A stretch of DNA of 64,000 nucleotides from DASQHL01 sp963843685 (GTDB lineage Bacteria; Chloroflexota; Dehalococcoidia; DSTF01; JACRBR01). Below the pieces are notes generated by a model, which made no database searches, was not told where the DNA came from, and saw nothing but the letters and a program-made list of their open reading frames with translations. This document shows positions 52,119-60,878 of this stretch, piece by piece. Made by a program: the position numbers and the translations under genes. Numbering within the stretch: position 1 is the first letter of the stretch; each line of letters opens with the position of its first letter. Location of the stretch: positions 9,843 through 73,842 of the forward strand of contig CAWJLO010000021.1 in assembly GCA_963843685.1 (NCBI GenBank), given 5' to 3'.

Positions 52119-52985
52119 TCAATCCGCCGCCGGCCCCTCGCACCACCACGCCAGCGCCACCAACCCCGGCCCGGTATGCGCCCCCATCACCTGCGTGAAC
52201 TCGGTGACGTACGACTCCGCCAGGTCGAGGCGCCCCTCCACCGCCCGCAGCACGTACTCCGCATCCGATGCTGCGTTGGCGTGGTGCACCGCCAGGTGTG
52301 TCTTCGACGTTCCCGCCGCTGCCGTCACCAGCTCCGCCATCCGGTCTAGCGCCCGCCGCCGCGTCCGCGTTCGCGCCACAAGCTTGATGTCGGACGCGTT
52401 GAACCGCACGATCGGCTTCACCTGCAGCATCCCCGCCGCCCACGCTGCTACTCGCGGCACTCTGCCGCCGCGCGCGAGATACGTCAGCGTGTCCAGCATC
52501 GCCAGCAGCGTCACGCGCCCGGACATCTCCTCCGCCCGCGCGATCACCGCGTCGATCCCCGCTCCCGTCGCCGCCGCCCGCGCCGCCTCGATCACCACGA
52601 ACCCCTGCGCCATCGCCGCGTTCCGCGAATCCAGCAGCCGGATCTCGCTCGCCGGCGCCTCCGCCTTGGCCAGCTCGATCGCCTGCCGCGCAGAGTCGTA
52701 CATCGCGCTGAACTGCGCCGAGACCGTGATGCACAGCACGGCGTCCGCGCGCCTCGCCGCCGCCTCGATCGCCTTGATGAACATCCCCGGCGAAGGCGCC
52801 GCCGTCGTCGCCCGCTCGCTCGATGTCCGCAGCAGCTCGTAGAACTCCGACGTGTCCGTCCGCAGCGAATCGACGAACGTCCGCCCGCCGAAGATCAGGT
52901 GCAGCGGCACCACCTCGATGCCGTAGCGCTCCGCCACCTCCGGCGGGATGCACGCCGTGCTGTCCGTTACGATCGCCACGCTCAC
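52119..52985 (-). CDS. DegV family fatty-acid-binding protein
   Basis: A 288-aa DegV (FakB-like) protein: VAIVTDSTACIPPEVAERYG at the start, VPLHLIFGGRTFVDS, ATTAAPSPGMFIKAIEAAAR, SAQFSAMYDSARQA, LLDSRNAAMAQGFVVIEA and the C-terminal GPGLVALAWWCEG. FakB proteins bind free fatty acids for FakA phosphorylation; FakA is not in the window. GTG at 52985 has TACACT 6 nt upstream, again leaderless-like. Confidence 0.92.
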   Translation of the reverse strand: MSVAIVTDSTACIPPEVAERYGIEVVPLHLIFGGRTFVDSLRTDTSEFYELLRTSSERATTAAPSPGMFIKAIEAAARRADAVLCITVSAQFSAMYDSARQAIELAKAEAPASEIRLLDSRNAAMAQGFVVIEAARAAATGAGIDAVIARAEEMSGRVTLLAMLDTLTYLARGGRVPRVAAWAAGMLQVKPIVRFNASDIKLVARTRTRRRALDRMAELVTAAAGTSKTHLAVHHANAASDAEYVLRAVEGRLDLAESYVTEFTQVMGAHTGPGLVALAWWCEGPAAD

Positions 52986-52991
52986 GGCGCC

Positions 52992-52997
52992 AGTGTA
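52992..52997 (-). promoter_or_regulatory. -10 box TACACT, leaderless-type
   Basis: TACACT, 6-nt gap to the GTG start of the DegV gene; it supports GTG as the true start. Confidence 0.5.
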
Positions 52998-53024
52998 GCC
53001 AGAGACGCTCCAGCGTCGTCGGTG

Positions 53025-53030
53025 TACGAT
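53025..53030 (+). promoter_or_regulatory. -10 box TACGAT, leaderless-type
   Basis: TACGAT with a 7-nt gap to the ATG at 53038; it overlaps an upstream ATG at 53029, which argues for the later start. Confidence 0.45.
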
Positions 53031-53037
53031 GACGGCC

Positions 53038-53904
53038 ATGCAACACCAGCGCCCGCCTCGCCCGTGGTGGCTGCTCACGTCCCCGGGCTTTCTCGTCGGC
53101 CTCACGCTGCTGCTGCTGAACGACCTCGTCCTTAAGCACGCCTACCCGGGCTTCATCACGGGCAAGCTCTCGGACCTCGCCGGCCTCTGGATCTTCCCGA
53201 TGTTCTGGTGCGTGATCGCGCCCCGCCGCGGACGCATGATCTACGTCGCCGCCGCGCTCGCCTTCGCCCTCTGGAAGTCGCCGCTCTCGCAGCCCCTCCT
53301 CGACGCCTGGAACGCGGAATCGCCGCTCACCCTCGGCCGCGTCGTCGATCCCACCGACCTGCTCGCCCTCGCCGTGCTGCCCGCTTCCGCGATCTACGCC
53401 CGTCACGCCTCCGCCGTACGCCCCGGACGCTCGTTGCGCACCGCCGCCGCTCCCGCCGTCATGCTGCTCGCCCTCTTCGCCTTCGCCGCCACGTCACAGG
53501 TTCCGCTGGAGTACGGGCTCGCGTACGGCGAGAGCGACCCCGCCAACGTCTTCCAGTTCAACGTTCCCAAGGACAACCTCATCCTCGCCCTCAACACTGC
53601 CCACGTCGACCAGCTCGGCCGCACCTTCCGCACGCCCGACCCGCCCTTCTTCTCCTTCACGATCGAGGTTCGCCTCAAGGAGACCGTCTGCAACAAGCAC
53701 GGCTACGTCAACGCCCTCGCCGAGTTCCGCGACACCGGCGATGACCACAGCGTCATCGTCCTCCGCACCATGGTCGCCCCCTGCAAGCACCCGGAGGACT
53801 ACCGCGACCAACTGCGCGAGGCCTACCGCATGGAGGTCATCGACGTCCTCCACGCCACCGTCCACGACCAGTCCGCCGCCGGCGGTGCAGCGCCGCCCCA
53901 GTGA
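53038..53904 (+). CDS. hypothetical polytopic membrane protein
   Basis: A 288-aa protein with several hydrophobic segments in the first 155 residues, including LLTSPGFLVGLTLLLLNDLV and the conserved-looking HAYPGFITGKLSDLAGLWIF, a motif seen in uncharacterised membrane proteins. The C-terminal 120 residues are soluble beta-rich (FFSFTIEVRLKETVCNKHGY; DDHSVIVLRTMVAPCKHPED) with two cysteines. Function unknown. ATG 53038 preferred by the -10 box. Confidence 0.65.
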   Translation: MQHQRPPRPWWLLTSPGFLVGLTLLLLNDLVLKHAYPGFITGKLSDLAGLWIFPMFWCVIAPRRGRMIYVAAALAFALWKSPLSQPLLDAWNAESPLTLGRVVDPTDLLALAVLPASAIYARHASAVRPGRSLRTAAAPAVMLLALFAFAATSQVPLEYGLAYGESDPANVFQFNVPKDNLILALNTAHVDQLGRTFRTPDPPFFSFTIEVRLKETVCNKHGYVNALAEFRDTGDDHSVIVLRTMVAPCKHPEDYRDQLREAYRMEVIDVLHATVHDQSAAGGAAPPQ

Positions 53905-53976
53905 GCCGGACTCCAATCCCCCGCCTCAAGGCCCCTCATTGCCTCCCCAACCCCTCCCTGCTATGCTTCCGGCGAT

Positions 53977-54246
53977 ATGGCGTTGGCTACCGAAACCAAA
54001 GCGGACATCATCCGCACCCACAAAGGTCACGAGACTGACACCGGCTCCGCCGAGGTTCAGATCGCCCTCCTCACCGAGCGCATCAACAGCCTCACCGAGC
54101 ATCTCAAGACCCACCGGCACGATTTCCACACCCAGCGCGGGCTCCTGAAGCTCGTTGGGCAGCGGCGCCGGCAGCTCGCCTACCTCAACAAGAAGGACGT
54201 GACACGCTACCGCGTGATCCTCGCCAAGCTCGGCCTCCGCAAGTAG
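53977..54246 (+). CDS. rpsO: ribosomal protein S15
   Basis: An 89-aa S15: MALATETKADIIRTHKGHET, DTGSAEVQIALLTERINSLT, HRHDFHTQRGLLKLVGQRRR and LNKKDVTRYRVILAKLGLR. It is the primary 16S-binding 30S protein. It precedes pnp by 261 bp, the classic rpsO-pnp order. TATGCT lies about 9 nt upstream of the ATG. Confidence 0.97.
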   Translation: MALATETKADIIRTHKGHETDTGSAEVQIALLTERINSLTEHLKTHRHDFHTQRGLLKLVGQRRRQLAYLNKKDVTRYRVILAKLGLRK

Positions 54247-54280
54247 GGGAATCTCCCGGCGGGGCCCTTTCATTTCGCCA

Positions 54281-54295
54281 CGGGTCAGGGACCCG
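54281..54295. promoter_or_regulatory. hairpin in rpsO-pnp spacer
   Basis: CGGGTC-AGG-GACCCG, a 6-bp stem without T-tract, between rpsO and pnp. This spacer is where other bacteria have processing stems or an attenuator; I see nothing stronger here. Confidence 0.3.
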
Positions 54296-54507
54296 GGCGC
54301 ACTGTGACGGAAGAGAAGAGAGAACAGTCACCCTCGAGCATCAGGCGAGCGGAACGGGCCCTCGGACATCGGGCCCCCCTCCAACGAGACCTTCCTCGAG
54401 TCGTCGACGCAGCCCGGAGATCGGCCGCTGCCTTTGCAGATCAACACACTAACGACAGGCGAACATACAGCCTGCGCACCCCACGAAGGATGGAGGATCC
54501 TCTACGC

Positions 54508-56952
54508 ATGCCTGAAGTAAGAACGTTCAAACGCGAGTTCGGCGGCAAGACGCTCAGCATCGAGACCGGGCGCGTCGCCAATCTCGCCGGCGGCGCCGTC
54601 ATGATCCGTTACGGCGATACCGTCGCCCTTTGCACTGCCACGATGGCGCGCACGCCACGCCCCGGCATGGACTTCTTTCCCCTCACCATTGACTTCGAGG
54701 AGAAGATGTACGCCGCCGGCCGTATCCCCGGCTCCTTCTTCCGTCGCGAGGGACGCCCCAGCACCGAAGCCATCCTGAGCGCCCGTCTCACCGACCGTCC
54801 GCTCCGCCCGCTCTTCCCGAAGGGCATGCGCAACGACGTCCAGATCGTCATCACCGTCATGGCCGTCGACAAGGAGAACGACCCCGACGTGCTCGGCACG
54901 GTCGGCGCCTCCGCCGCGCTCTCCATCTCCGACATCCCCTTCGCCGGTCCCGTCAGCTCCGTCCGCGTCGGCTACATCGAGGGTCAGTACGTCGTCAACC
55001 CGACGTTCGAGCAGCTCGAGAACAGCCAGATCGACATCGTCGTCGCCGGCACGCGCGACGCCATCATGATGGTCGAAGCCGGCGCCAATGAGGCCCCCGA
55101 GGAGATCATCCTCGGCGCCATGGAGTTCGCCCAGCAGCAGAACCAGGTCCTCATCGAGCTCCAGGACGAGATGATCGCCGCCATCCGGCCGGTCAAGTGG
55201 GAGTTCACGCCCGCCATCGTCCCCGAAGACCTCAAGAAGCTCGTCTTCGCCGAGCTCGAAGGCAACGTCGAGGAGTTCCTCGACCTCGCCAAGGACGAGC
55301 GTCAGGGCGCCCTCGACGACCACAAGGCGCGCCTCACCGAGAAGTTCGGCGCCGAGTACACCGAGAAGGCCGTCGGCGAAGCGCTCGACGCCTTCGTCAA
55401 GAAGACCGTGCGTGAGTCCATCCTCAAGCACGACCGCCGCCCCGACGGCCGCGACCACACCACCATTCGCCCCATCTCTTGCGAGGTCGGCGTCCTCCCG
55501 CGCGTCCACGGCACCGGCCTCTTCACCCGCGGCCAGACGCAGGTGATGAGCATCACCACGCTCGGCGGCGTCGGCGACGCGCAGCGTCTCGACACGCTGT
55601 CGCCCGTCGACAGCAAGCGCTACATGCACCACTACAACTTCCCGCCGTACTCCGTCGGTGAGACCGGCCGCATGGGCGGCGCCGGCCGCCGCGAAATCGG
55701 CCACGGCGCCCTCGCCGAGCGCGCGCTCGTGCCCGTGCTCCCCACCGTGGAGGAGTTCCCGTACACGCTTCGTGTCGTGTCGGAAGTGCTCTCGAGCAAC
55801 GGCAGCACGTCCATGGGCAGCGTCTGTGGCAGCACACTCTCCCTCATGGACGCCGGCGTGCCCATCGCCGCTCCCGTCGCCGGCGTCGCGATGGGCCTCA
55901 TCATGGGCGAGGACGGCACCTACAAGGTTCTGACCGACATCGCCGGCCTCGAAGACGCCATGGGTGACATGGACTTCAAGGTCGCCGGCACCGCTGAGGG
56001 AATCACCGCCCTCCAGATGGACATCAAGATCCAGGGCATCCCCATGGAAGTCATGCGCAACGCCGTCGCCCAGGCGCGCGACGGCCGCATGTTCATCATG
56101 GGCAAGATGCTCGAGGCTATCGGCGAACCTCGCTCGGAGATGTCGCCCTACGCCCCGCGCATGTACCGCCTCCAGATCGACCCCCAAAAGATCGGCACCG
56201 TCATCGGCCCCGGCGGCCGCGTCATCCGCTCCATCATCGAGGAGACCGGCTGCACGGTGGACATCGAGGACGACGGCTCCGTCTTCATCGGCGCCACCAA
56301 CGAAGAGTCTGCCCGCAAGGCCATCGACATCATCGAGGGCATGACCAAGGACGTCGAGGTCGGCCAGATCTACACCGGCCGCGTCGCCCGCATCATGAAC
56401 TTCGGCGCCTTTGTCGAGATCGCGCCCGGCAAGGACGGCCTCGTCCACATCTCGGAGCTCGCCGACTTCCGCGTGCCGTCCGTCGAGGACGTCGTGCAGG
56501 TCGGCGATGAGGTGATGGTCATGGTCACCGAGATCGACTCCATGGGCCGCATCAACCTCTCCCGCCGCGCCGTCCTCGCCGGCGAGACCGACCCGTCGGC
56601 CGTCGTCGCGCGCCAGAAGGCCGAGCGTGAGAGCCGGCCGGGCGGCGGTGGTGGCGGCGGCGACCGTGGTGGTCGTGGCGGTGGTGGCGGCTACGGAGGC
56701 CGCGGCGGCGGCGACCGTGGTGGTCGCGGCGGCGGCGGTGGCTACCGCGGCGGCGGTGGTGGTGACCGAGGCCCGCGCAGCGGTGGCGGTGGCTACGGCG
56801 GCCGCGGCGGCAACGGCGGTGGTGGCGCTGGTCGACCCGAACGCAGCGCCGACGGCGGCCTCCGCGACAGGCGTCCCCCGCGCGGCGACGGCCCTCCCGG
56901 CCCGCCCCCACCCCCCTTCGGCGGCGGCCGCCCTCCCGGCGGCGGCGACTAG
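54508..56952 (+). CDS. pnp: polynucleotide phosphorylase
   Basis: An 814-aa phosphorolytic 3'-5' exoribonuclease. Two RNase PH domains (first with FFRREGRPSTEAILSARLTD; second with RPDGRDHTTIRPISCEVGVL and GSTSMGSVCGSTLSLMDAGV), KH (IGTVIGPGGRVIRSIIEETG), and S1 (GRVARIMNFGAFVEIAPGKD; LVHISELADFRV). Residues about 711-814 are an added Gly/Arg/Asp/Tyr-rich tail with many RGG and GGG repeats, not usual for the enzyme. GGAGG lies 10 nt before the ATG; an in-frame ATG at 54490 is possible. Confidence 0.97.
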   Translation: MPEVRTFKREFGGKTLSIETGRVANLAGGAVMIRYGDTVALCTATMARTPRPGMDFFPLTIDFEEKMYAAGRIPGSFFRREGRPSTEAILSARLTDRPLRPLFPKGMRNDVQIVITVMAVDKENDPDVLGTVGASAALSISDIPFAGPVSSVRVGYIEGQYVVNPTFEQLENSQIDIVVAGTRDAIMMVEAGANEAPEEIILGAMEFAQQQNQVLIELQDEMIAAIRPVKWEFTPAIVPEDLKKLVFAELEGNVEEFLDLAKDERQGALDDHKARLTEKFGAEYTEKAVGEALDAFVKKTVRESILKHDRRPDGRDHTTIRPISCEVGVLPRVHGTGLFTRGQTQVMSITTLGGVGDAQRLDTLSPVDSKRYMHHYNFPPYSVGETGRMGGAGRREIGHGALAERALVPVLPTVEEFPYTLRVVSEVLSSNGSTSMGSVCGSTLSLMDAGVPIAAPVAGVAMGLIMGEDGTYKVLTDIAGLEDAMGDMDFKVAGTAEGITALQMDIKIQGIPMEVMRNAVAQARDGRMFIMGKMLEAIGEPRSEMSPYAPRMYRLQIDPQKIGTVIGPGGRVIRSIIEETGCTVDIEDDGSVFIGATNEESARKAIDIIEGMTKDVEVGQIYTGRVARIMNFGAFVEIAPGKDGLVHISELADFRVPSVEDVVQVGDEVMVMVTEIDSMGRINLSRRAVLAGETDPSAVVARQKAERESRPGGGGGGGDRGGRGGGGGYGGRGGGDRGGRGGGGGYRGGGGGDRGPRSGGGGYGGRGGNGGGGAGRPERSADGGLRDRRPPRGDGPPGPPPPPFGGGRPPGGGD

Positions 56953-56980
56953 ACGCCGATCGACTCAGGTAAACGCAAAC

Positions 56981-57008
56981 GGGCGCCGGTGCACACGCAC
57001 CGGCGCCC
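56981..57008. terminator. strong hairpin between pnp and tyrS
   Basis: 12-bp arms GGGCGCCGGTGC / GCACCGGCGCCC, loop ACAC, between convergent genes. On the minus strand it is followed by GTTTGCGTTT, which fits a terminator for tyrS. Confidence 0.7.
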
Positions 57009-57034
57009 TGCCTGTGCCGTCGTAGCCGACCAGC

Positions 57035-58165
57035 CTACCGCCCGCCCAGCGTATCCAGCTCCTCCAGCAGCGCCCGCCGCTCCGGCTGCTCGAACGCCTT
57101 CCGCGCCGGCTCCAGCGCCCCGACCAGCCAGTCCGCAACGCCGTTCTTCAGGTCCGCCGGGTGCAGCCCGCCCGAAAGGTACGCCTCGTTCGCCTCCTCC
57201 GGCGCCGTGAACCGCAGCGGTCCGCCGTGCTGCGGCGACCGCTCGACGCGGAACTCGCCGTCCCGAGCGAAGATCAGCTTCCGCACCCAGTCCAGCATCG
57301 GGTTGAACTCGGCGGAGTCCGGCGGGCAGAACGCGCGCCGCACCTTCTCCCGGATCTCCTCCTCCGTGTCGTGCACGAAGAGGGCCGAGTGCTTGTCCGA
57401 CTTGCTCATCTTCATCGACGCCCAGAAGTCCGACAGGTCCGTCTCCGGCGGCGGCCACATCGACGGCTTCTTCAGCCCTAACAGCAGCGGGTGGTGCACG
57501 CACACCGGCTTCACGTGCCTGCCCTGCCCGTCGCGCAGCGGCGACACGCGCATCTTCGCCGCCACGTCCCGCGCGATCACGTGCGCCTTCCGCTGGTCCA
57601 TCCCCGCGTGCGCGATGTTGATCCCCTGGATGAAGATGTCCGCCACCTGCATCGGCGGGTAGATCAGCTTCGCGAAGTCCACCGACTCGCCCTCGCGCCG
57701 CCCCAGGATCGTGATGCTGCGCTGCATCCTCGCCAGCGACGTATTCTTCGCCACGTCGATCAGCGTCGCCCAGTAGTCGTCGTTGTGGTGGTAGAGGTCC
57801 GTCCCCAGCACGAAGTTCAGCTTCGCCGGGTCGCCGCCAAGCGCCTGGAACGACGCCTTCAGCCCCTCCTGGAAGTATCCCACCGCGATCCGACGGATCG
57901 TCTCCGGGTCGCCGCCCAGCTTGTCGTTGATCCAGGAGTGCCAGTCCGCGAGGAAGATCGTGCAGCTCACGCCCGCGTCGACGAAGTCCTTCACCTTCGA
58001 CATGCACACCAGCCCCGTCCCCAGGTGGATCTTCCCGGAGATCTCGAAGCCGATGTAGTGCCGCAGCGGCGTCCCGCTGTCGACGAGGTGCTGCAGGTCC
58101 TCCCGCGTCAGCACCTCTTCCAGGTTCCGCGTGATCAGCTCGACCGCGTCAGTGGTTGTCGTCAT
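57035..58165 (-). CDS. tyrS: tyrosyl-tRNA synthetase, archaeal/eukaryotic type
   Basis: A 376-aa class Ic TyrRS of the short archaeal form: HYIGFEISGKIHLGTGLVCM (HIGH-like), FLADWHSWINDKLGGDPETI, AKLIYPPMQVADIFIQGINI, GMDQRKAHVIARDVAAKMRV, HHPLLLGLKKPSMWPPPETD, MKMSKSDKHSALFVHDTEEE (KMSKS) and LHPADLKNGVADWLV. These blocks match archaeal enzymes rather than the usual bacterial TyrRS, and there is no S4 tail. Bacterial genomes with archaeal-type TyrRS exist, but it is a point worth checking here. TACGAT lies 8 nt before ATG. Confidence 0.93.
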   Translation of the reverse strand: MTTTTDAVELITRNLEEVLTREDLQHLVDSGTPLRHYIGFEISGKIHLGTGLVCMSKVKDFVDAGVSCTIFLADWHSWINDKLGGDPETIRRIAVGYFQEGLKASFQALGGDPAKLNFVLGTDLYHHNDDYWATLIDVAKNTSLARMQRSITILGRREGESVDFAKLIYPPMQVADIFIQGINIAHAGMDQRKAHVIARDVAAKMRVSPLRDGQGRHVKPVCVHHPLLLGLKKPSMWPPPETDLSDFWASMKMSKSDKHSALFVHDTEEEIREKVRRAFCPPDSAEFNPMLDWVRKLIFARDGEFRVERSPQHGGPLRFTAPEEANEAYLSGGLHPADLKNGVADWLVGALEPARKAFEQPERRALLEELDTLGGR

Positions 58166-58173
58166 AACGGCCC

Positions 58174-58179
58174 ATCGTA
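58174..58179 (-). promoter_or_regulatory. -10 box TACGAT, leaderless-type
   Basis: TACGAT with an 8-nt gap to the tyrS ATG; no Shine-Dalgarno sequence. Confidence 0.45.
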
Positions 58180-58208
58180 GCAAGCAGAACGGCCGAGCGC
58201 GTTGAGGA

Positions 58209-59075
58209 TCAGGTCCGAGGCCGTTGCGGCGGCGCCGATCGGATCAGCCCCTCCTGTACCACCGACGCGACGCGCGTCCCGTCCTGCCGGTACATCTGCC
58301 CCAGGATCAACGCCCGCGCCGCGTGCGCCACCGGGCTCTCGCTCGTGAACAGCAGCCAGTCGTCGAACCTTGGCGGCCGGTGGAACCACAGCGCGTGGTC
58401 CAGGCTCGCCGAAGCCCGCATGTCCCGCTGGATCCCGTGCGAAAAGCGCGCCGTCGCGATCAGCCCGCGGTCGCTCGCGTACGTGATCATCGCCGCGTGG
58501 ATCGCCGGGTCCTCCGGCAGCGTCCCCCGCACGCGCGTCCACACGCGGCGGCGCGGCGTCGGCCCCGGCGGCGCGTCATACTTGTCCACCGACCGCATCT
58601 CGATCGCGTCGAACCGCGTCATTCGCTTCATCATGGCCGCTTCTTCCGGCCTGTCCGGCCGGCCGAACTCCCACTGCGGCAGTCCGTCCGGTCCCGGTAC
58701 GTCCGGCATCGGCTCCTGGTGCGTGATCCCCTCCTCGGGCTTCACGAAGCTGCTCGAGAGGTTGAAGATCGCCTCGCCGGACTGGTACGCCACCACGTCG
58801 CGCGTCGTGAAGCTGCGACCGTCCCTGATCCGGTACACCACGTAGCGGATCGGCACGTTGTGCTTCCCCGGCCGCAGGAAGTACGCGTGCAGCGAGTGCA
58901 GCGCCCCCTCCTCCACCGTCCGGTACGCCGCCATCACCGACTGCGCCGCCACCAGCCCGCCAAACAGCCGGAACTCGCCCTCGCCCGGGTCGCCCAGGAA
59001 CAGGTCGCGGTCCAGCCGCTCCAGGTCAAGCTGCTTCAACAGGCGCGTCAGCGCCGCCGGATTCTTCTCACTCAT
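58209..59075 (-). CDS. tesB: acyl-CoA thioesterase II (TesB)
   Basis: A 288-aa double hot-dog thioesterase: DRDLFLGDPGEGEFRLFGGL (start), QSVMAAYRTVEEGALHSLHA, YFLRPGKHNVPIRYVVYRIR, DGRSFTTRDVVAYQSGEAIF, SLDHALWFHRPPRFDDWLLF. The family hydrolyses acyl-CoA to free acid and CoA; its catalytic D/Q/T set (in ASLDHALWFH; VQEGLIR; ...) is placed normally. A TACACT box lies 7 nt before ATG. It is the first of two minus-strand genes before the fusion protein's promoter region. Confidence 0.92.
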   Translation of the reverse strand: MSEKNPAALTRLLKQLDLERLDRDLFLGDPGEGEFRLFGGLVAAQSVMAAYRTVEEGALHSLHAYFLRPGKHNVPIRYVVYRIRDGRSFTTRDVVAYQSGEAIFNLSSSFVKPEEGITHQEPMPDVPGPDGLPQWEFGRPDRPEEAAMMKRMTRFDAIEMRSVDKYDAPPGPTPRRRVWTRVRGTLPEDPAIHAAMITYASDRGLIATARFSHGIQRDMRASASLDHALWFHRPPRFDDWLLFTSESPVAHAARALILGQMYRQDGTRVASVVQEGLIRSAPPQRPRT

Positions 59076-59082
59076 CCACCGA

Positions 59083-59088
59083 AGTGTA
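59083..59088 (-). promoter_or_regulatory. -10 box TACACT, leaderless-type
   Basis: TACACT with a 7-nt gap to the tesB ATG; no Shine-Dalgarno sequence. Confidence 0.5.
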
Positions 59089-59129
59089 CGAGCGCCCGAT
59101 CCTACCGGCCACCCGCGCGGATCCAGCGC

Positions 59130-60878
59130 TTACGCCGCCCACTCCACTTGGTGCACGCGCACCGGTTCGTCGAACCCCTTCGGTACGAACTCGCGCGTCG
59201 CCGAGAACGCGAACCCCCGCGACGCCGCCAACTGGCGCACCGCGTCGGACACCAGGATCTCGCCGCCTCGGGCTGCGTCGACGATGCGCGACGCCGTGAT
59301 CACTGCTATGCCGTGGAGGTCGCCTGCCTCCGCGATCGCCTCACCCACGTGCAGCCCCACCCGGACGCGCAGCTGCGTCCCCCGCAGCTCGGCCAGCCGC
59401 TCCGCCGCCCGCTGGATCGCCACGGCGCACTCCAGCGCCCGCGTCGGCACCTTGAACGACGCCATGATCCCATCGCCCAGGCCCTTCACGTCGCCGCCCC
59501 CGTGCATCGACACCAGCCCGCGGATCTCCACCTCCAGCTGGCGGAACAGCTCGCGAGACGCCCGGTCCCCGAGCCGGCGCGTCAGCCCCGTCGAGTCCTC
59601 CAGGTCCGTGAAGAGGATCGTGTGCACCGTCGCCGTCTCGCGCTCAGCCTCACGCCGCACTCCCAGGAATCTGCGGATCTCCGCGACGAATCGCGGCCAC
59701 GCAGGCTCGCTCTCCAGCAGGATGTGATTCTGGCCCTCCAGCGCAACGAATCGTGCCCCCGGGATCTCCGCCGCCAGCTTCTGCGCCTGTTCGATCGGGA
59801 TCCGCTTGTCCTCCGTCGCGTGCACCACCAGCGTCGGCGTCGACACGCGCGATAGCAGGTTGCTCACGTCGATCATGCCGAACGCGCGGTAGAAGCGCTC
59901 CGCCCCCTCCGGCGATGTCGAGACCCGGCACAGGTCGTTGAACCAGCGCTTCTCCTCTTCGCTGGCGCCCGGAATGAACTCCGCCGCGAACATCGCCCGG
60001 AAGGACGGATCGTCCAGCCCCCAGCGGATCCGCATCAGCGTCGCCAGCGCCTCCTGTTCCTCGATCTGCTCCCGCGTCTTCCCGCGCAGCTTCCGCCCCT
60101 GCACGTACGTGCCGTACAGGATCAGCTGCGACACGCGCTCCGGGTGCCGCACCGCATACGTGATCGCCACTGGTCCGCCCTGCGAGATCCCCATCAGCGG
60201 AAACCGCTCCAGCCCCAGCGCGTCGACCACCGACTCCAGGTCGCGCGTCCACGCCTCCACCGAATAGTCTTCGACGTCCCGGTCGGAGAGCCCGCAGCCA
60301 CGCTCGTCGTAACGCACGAGCGTGTGGTGCCGCGAGAACTCAGAGATCCAGTGCCGCCACACCGGGCTCCGCCAGTCGAACTCCAGATGGCTCAGCCAGT
60401 TCGCCACCTTCACCAGTGGCGACCCCGTCCCCGACGTGGCGTACGCGACGCGCACCCCGTCCGGCGTCTTGCAGAAGCGAATGTCCTGCGTGTCGGCGAA
60501 TCCCGCCGCGCCCGCGGCCTCCCCGGCGCTCACCGCTTCCGTGGCCGCGTTCGGCGCCGGCTCGCCGCTCTCGCGCACCGCCGCCACGAACTGGTACCCG
60601 CGTCCGTGCACTGTCCGGATGTAGCGTTGCGCCTGGCCGCTGTCGCCCACCGCCTTGCGCGCGGCCATCAGCCGGCTCGTGAGCGCCGCCTCGCTGATGA
60701 ACCGCTCGGGCCAGACATGGTCGATGAGCTGGCTCTTCGTCACGACCCGGTCGCGATTCTCGATCAGGTATGCGAGGACCGTGAAGACCTGCGGCTCCAT
60801 CGCGACCCGCGCACCGCGACGTCGCAGCTCGTAGAGCGCCGTGTCCAGCTCGAACTCATCGAATGCGTAGATCGTCAT
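59130..60878 (-). CDS. winged-helix / alpha-beta hydrolase / class III cyclase fusion
   Basis: A 582-aa three-domain protein in one frame. Residues 1-100: OmpR/ToxR-type winged helix (YAFDEFELDTALYELRRRG; RDRVVTKSQLIDHVWPERF). Residues 130-405: alpha/beta hydrolase, nucleophile S232 in LMGISQGG, with Asp357 and His385 as triad partners. Residues 415-560: class III nucleotide cyclase with metal Asp425 (FTDLEDSTG) and Asp469 (VKGLGDG), base-selecting K465; the transition-state Asn is replaced by Ile527 (AVITASRI), so activity is doubtful. No transmembrane segment. The divergent gap to 61119 holds no clear promoter. Confidence 0.88.
   Translation of the reverse strand: MTIYAFDEFELDTALYELRRRGARVAMEPQVFTVLAYLIENRDRVVTKSQLIDHVWPERFISEAALTSRLMAARKAVGDSGQAQRYIRTVHGRGYQFVAAVRESGEPAPNAATEAVSAGEAAGAAGFADTQDIRFCKTPDGVRVAYATSGTGSPLVKVANWLSHLEFDWRSPVWRHWISEFSRHHTLVRYDERGCGLSDRDVEDYSVEAWTRDLESVVDALGLERFPLMGISQGGPVAITYAVRHPERVSQLILYGTYVQGRKLRGKTREQIEEQEALATLMRIRWGLDDPSFRAMFAAEFIPGASEEEKRWFNDLCRVSTSPEGAERFYRAFGMIDVSNLLSRVSTPTLVVHATEDKRIPIEQAQKLAAEIPGARFVALEGQNHILLESEPAWPRFVAEIRRFLGVRREAERETATVHTILFTDLEDSTGLTRRLGDRASRELFRQLEVEIRGLVSMHGGGDVKGLGDGIMASFKVPTRALECAVAIQRAAERLAELRGTQLRVRVGLHVGEAIAEAGDLHGIAVITASRIVDAARGGEILVSDAVRQLAASRGFAFSATREFVPKGFDEPVRVHQVEWAA

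Noticed and set aside
54502..56448. 648-aa open frame on the minus strand
   Set aside because: Antisense shadow of pnp produced by high GC and codon bias.
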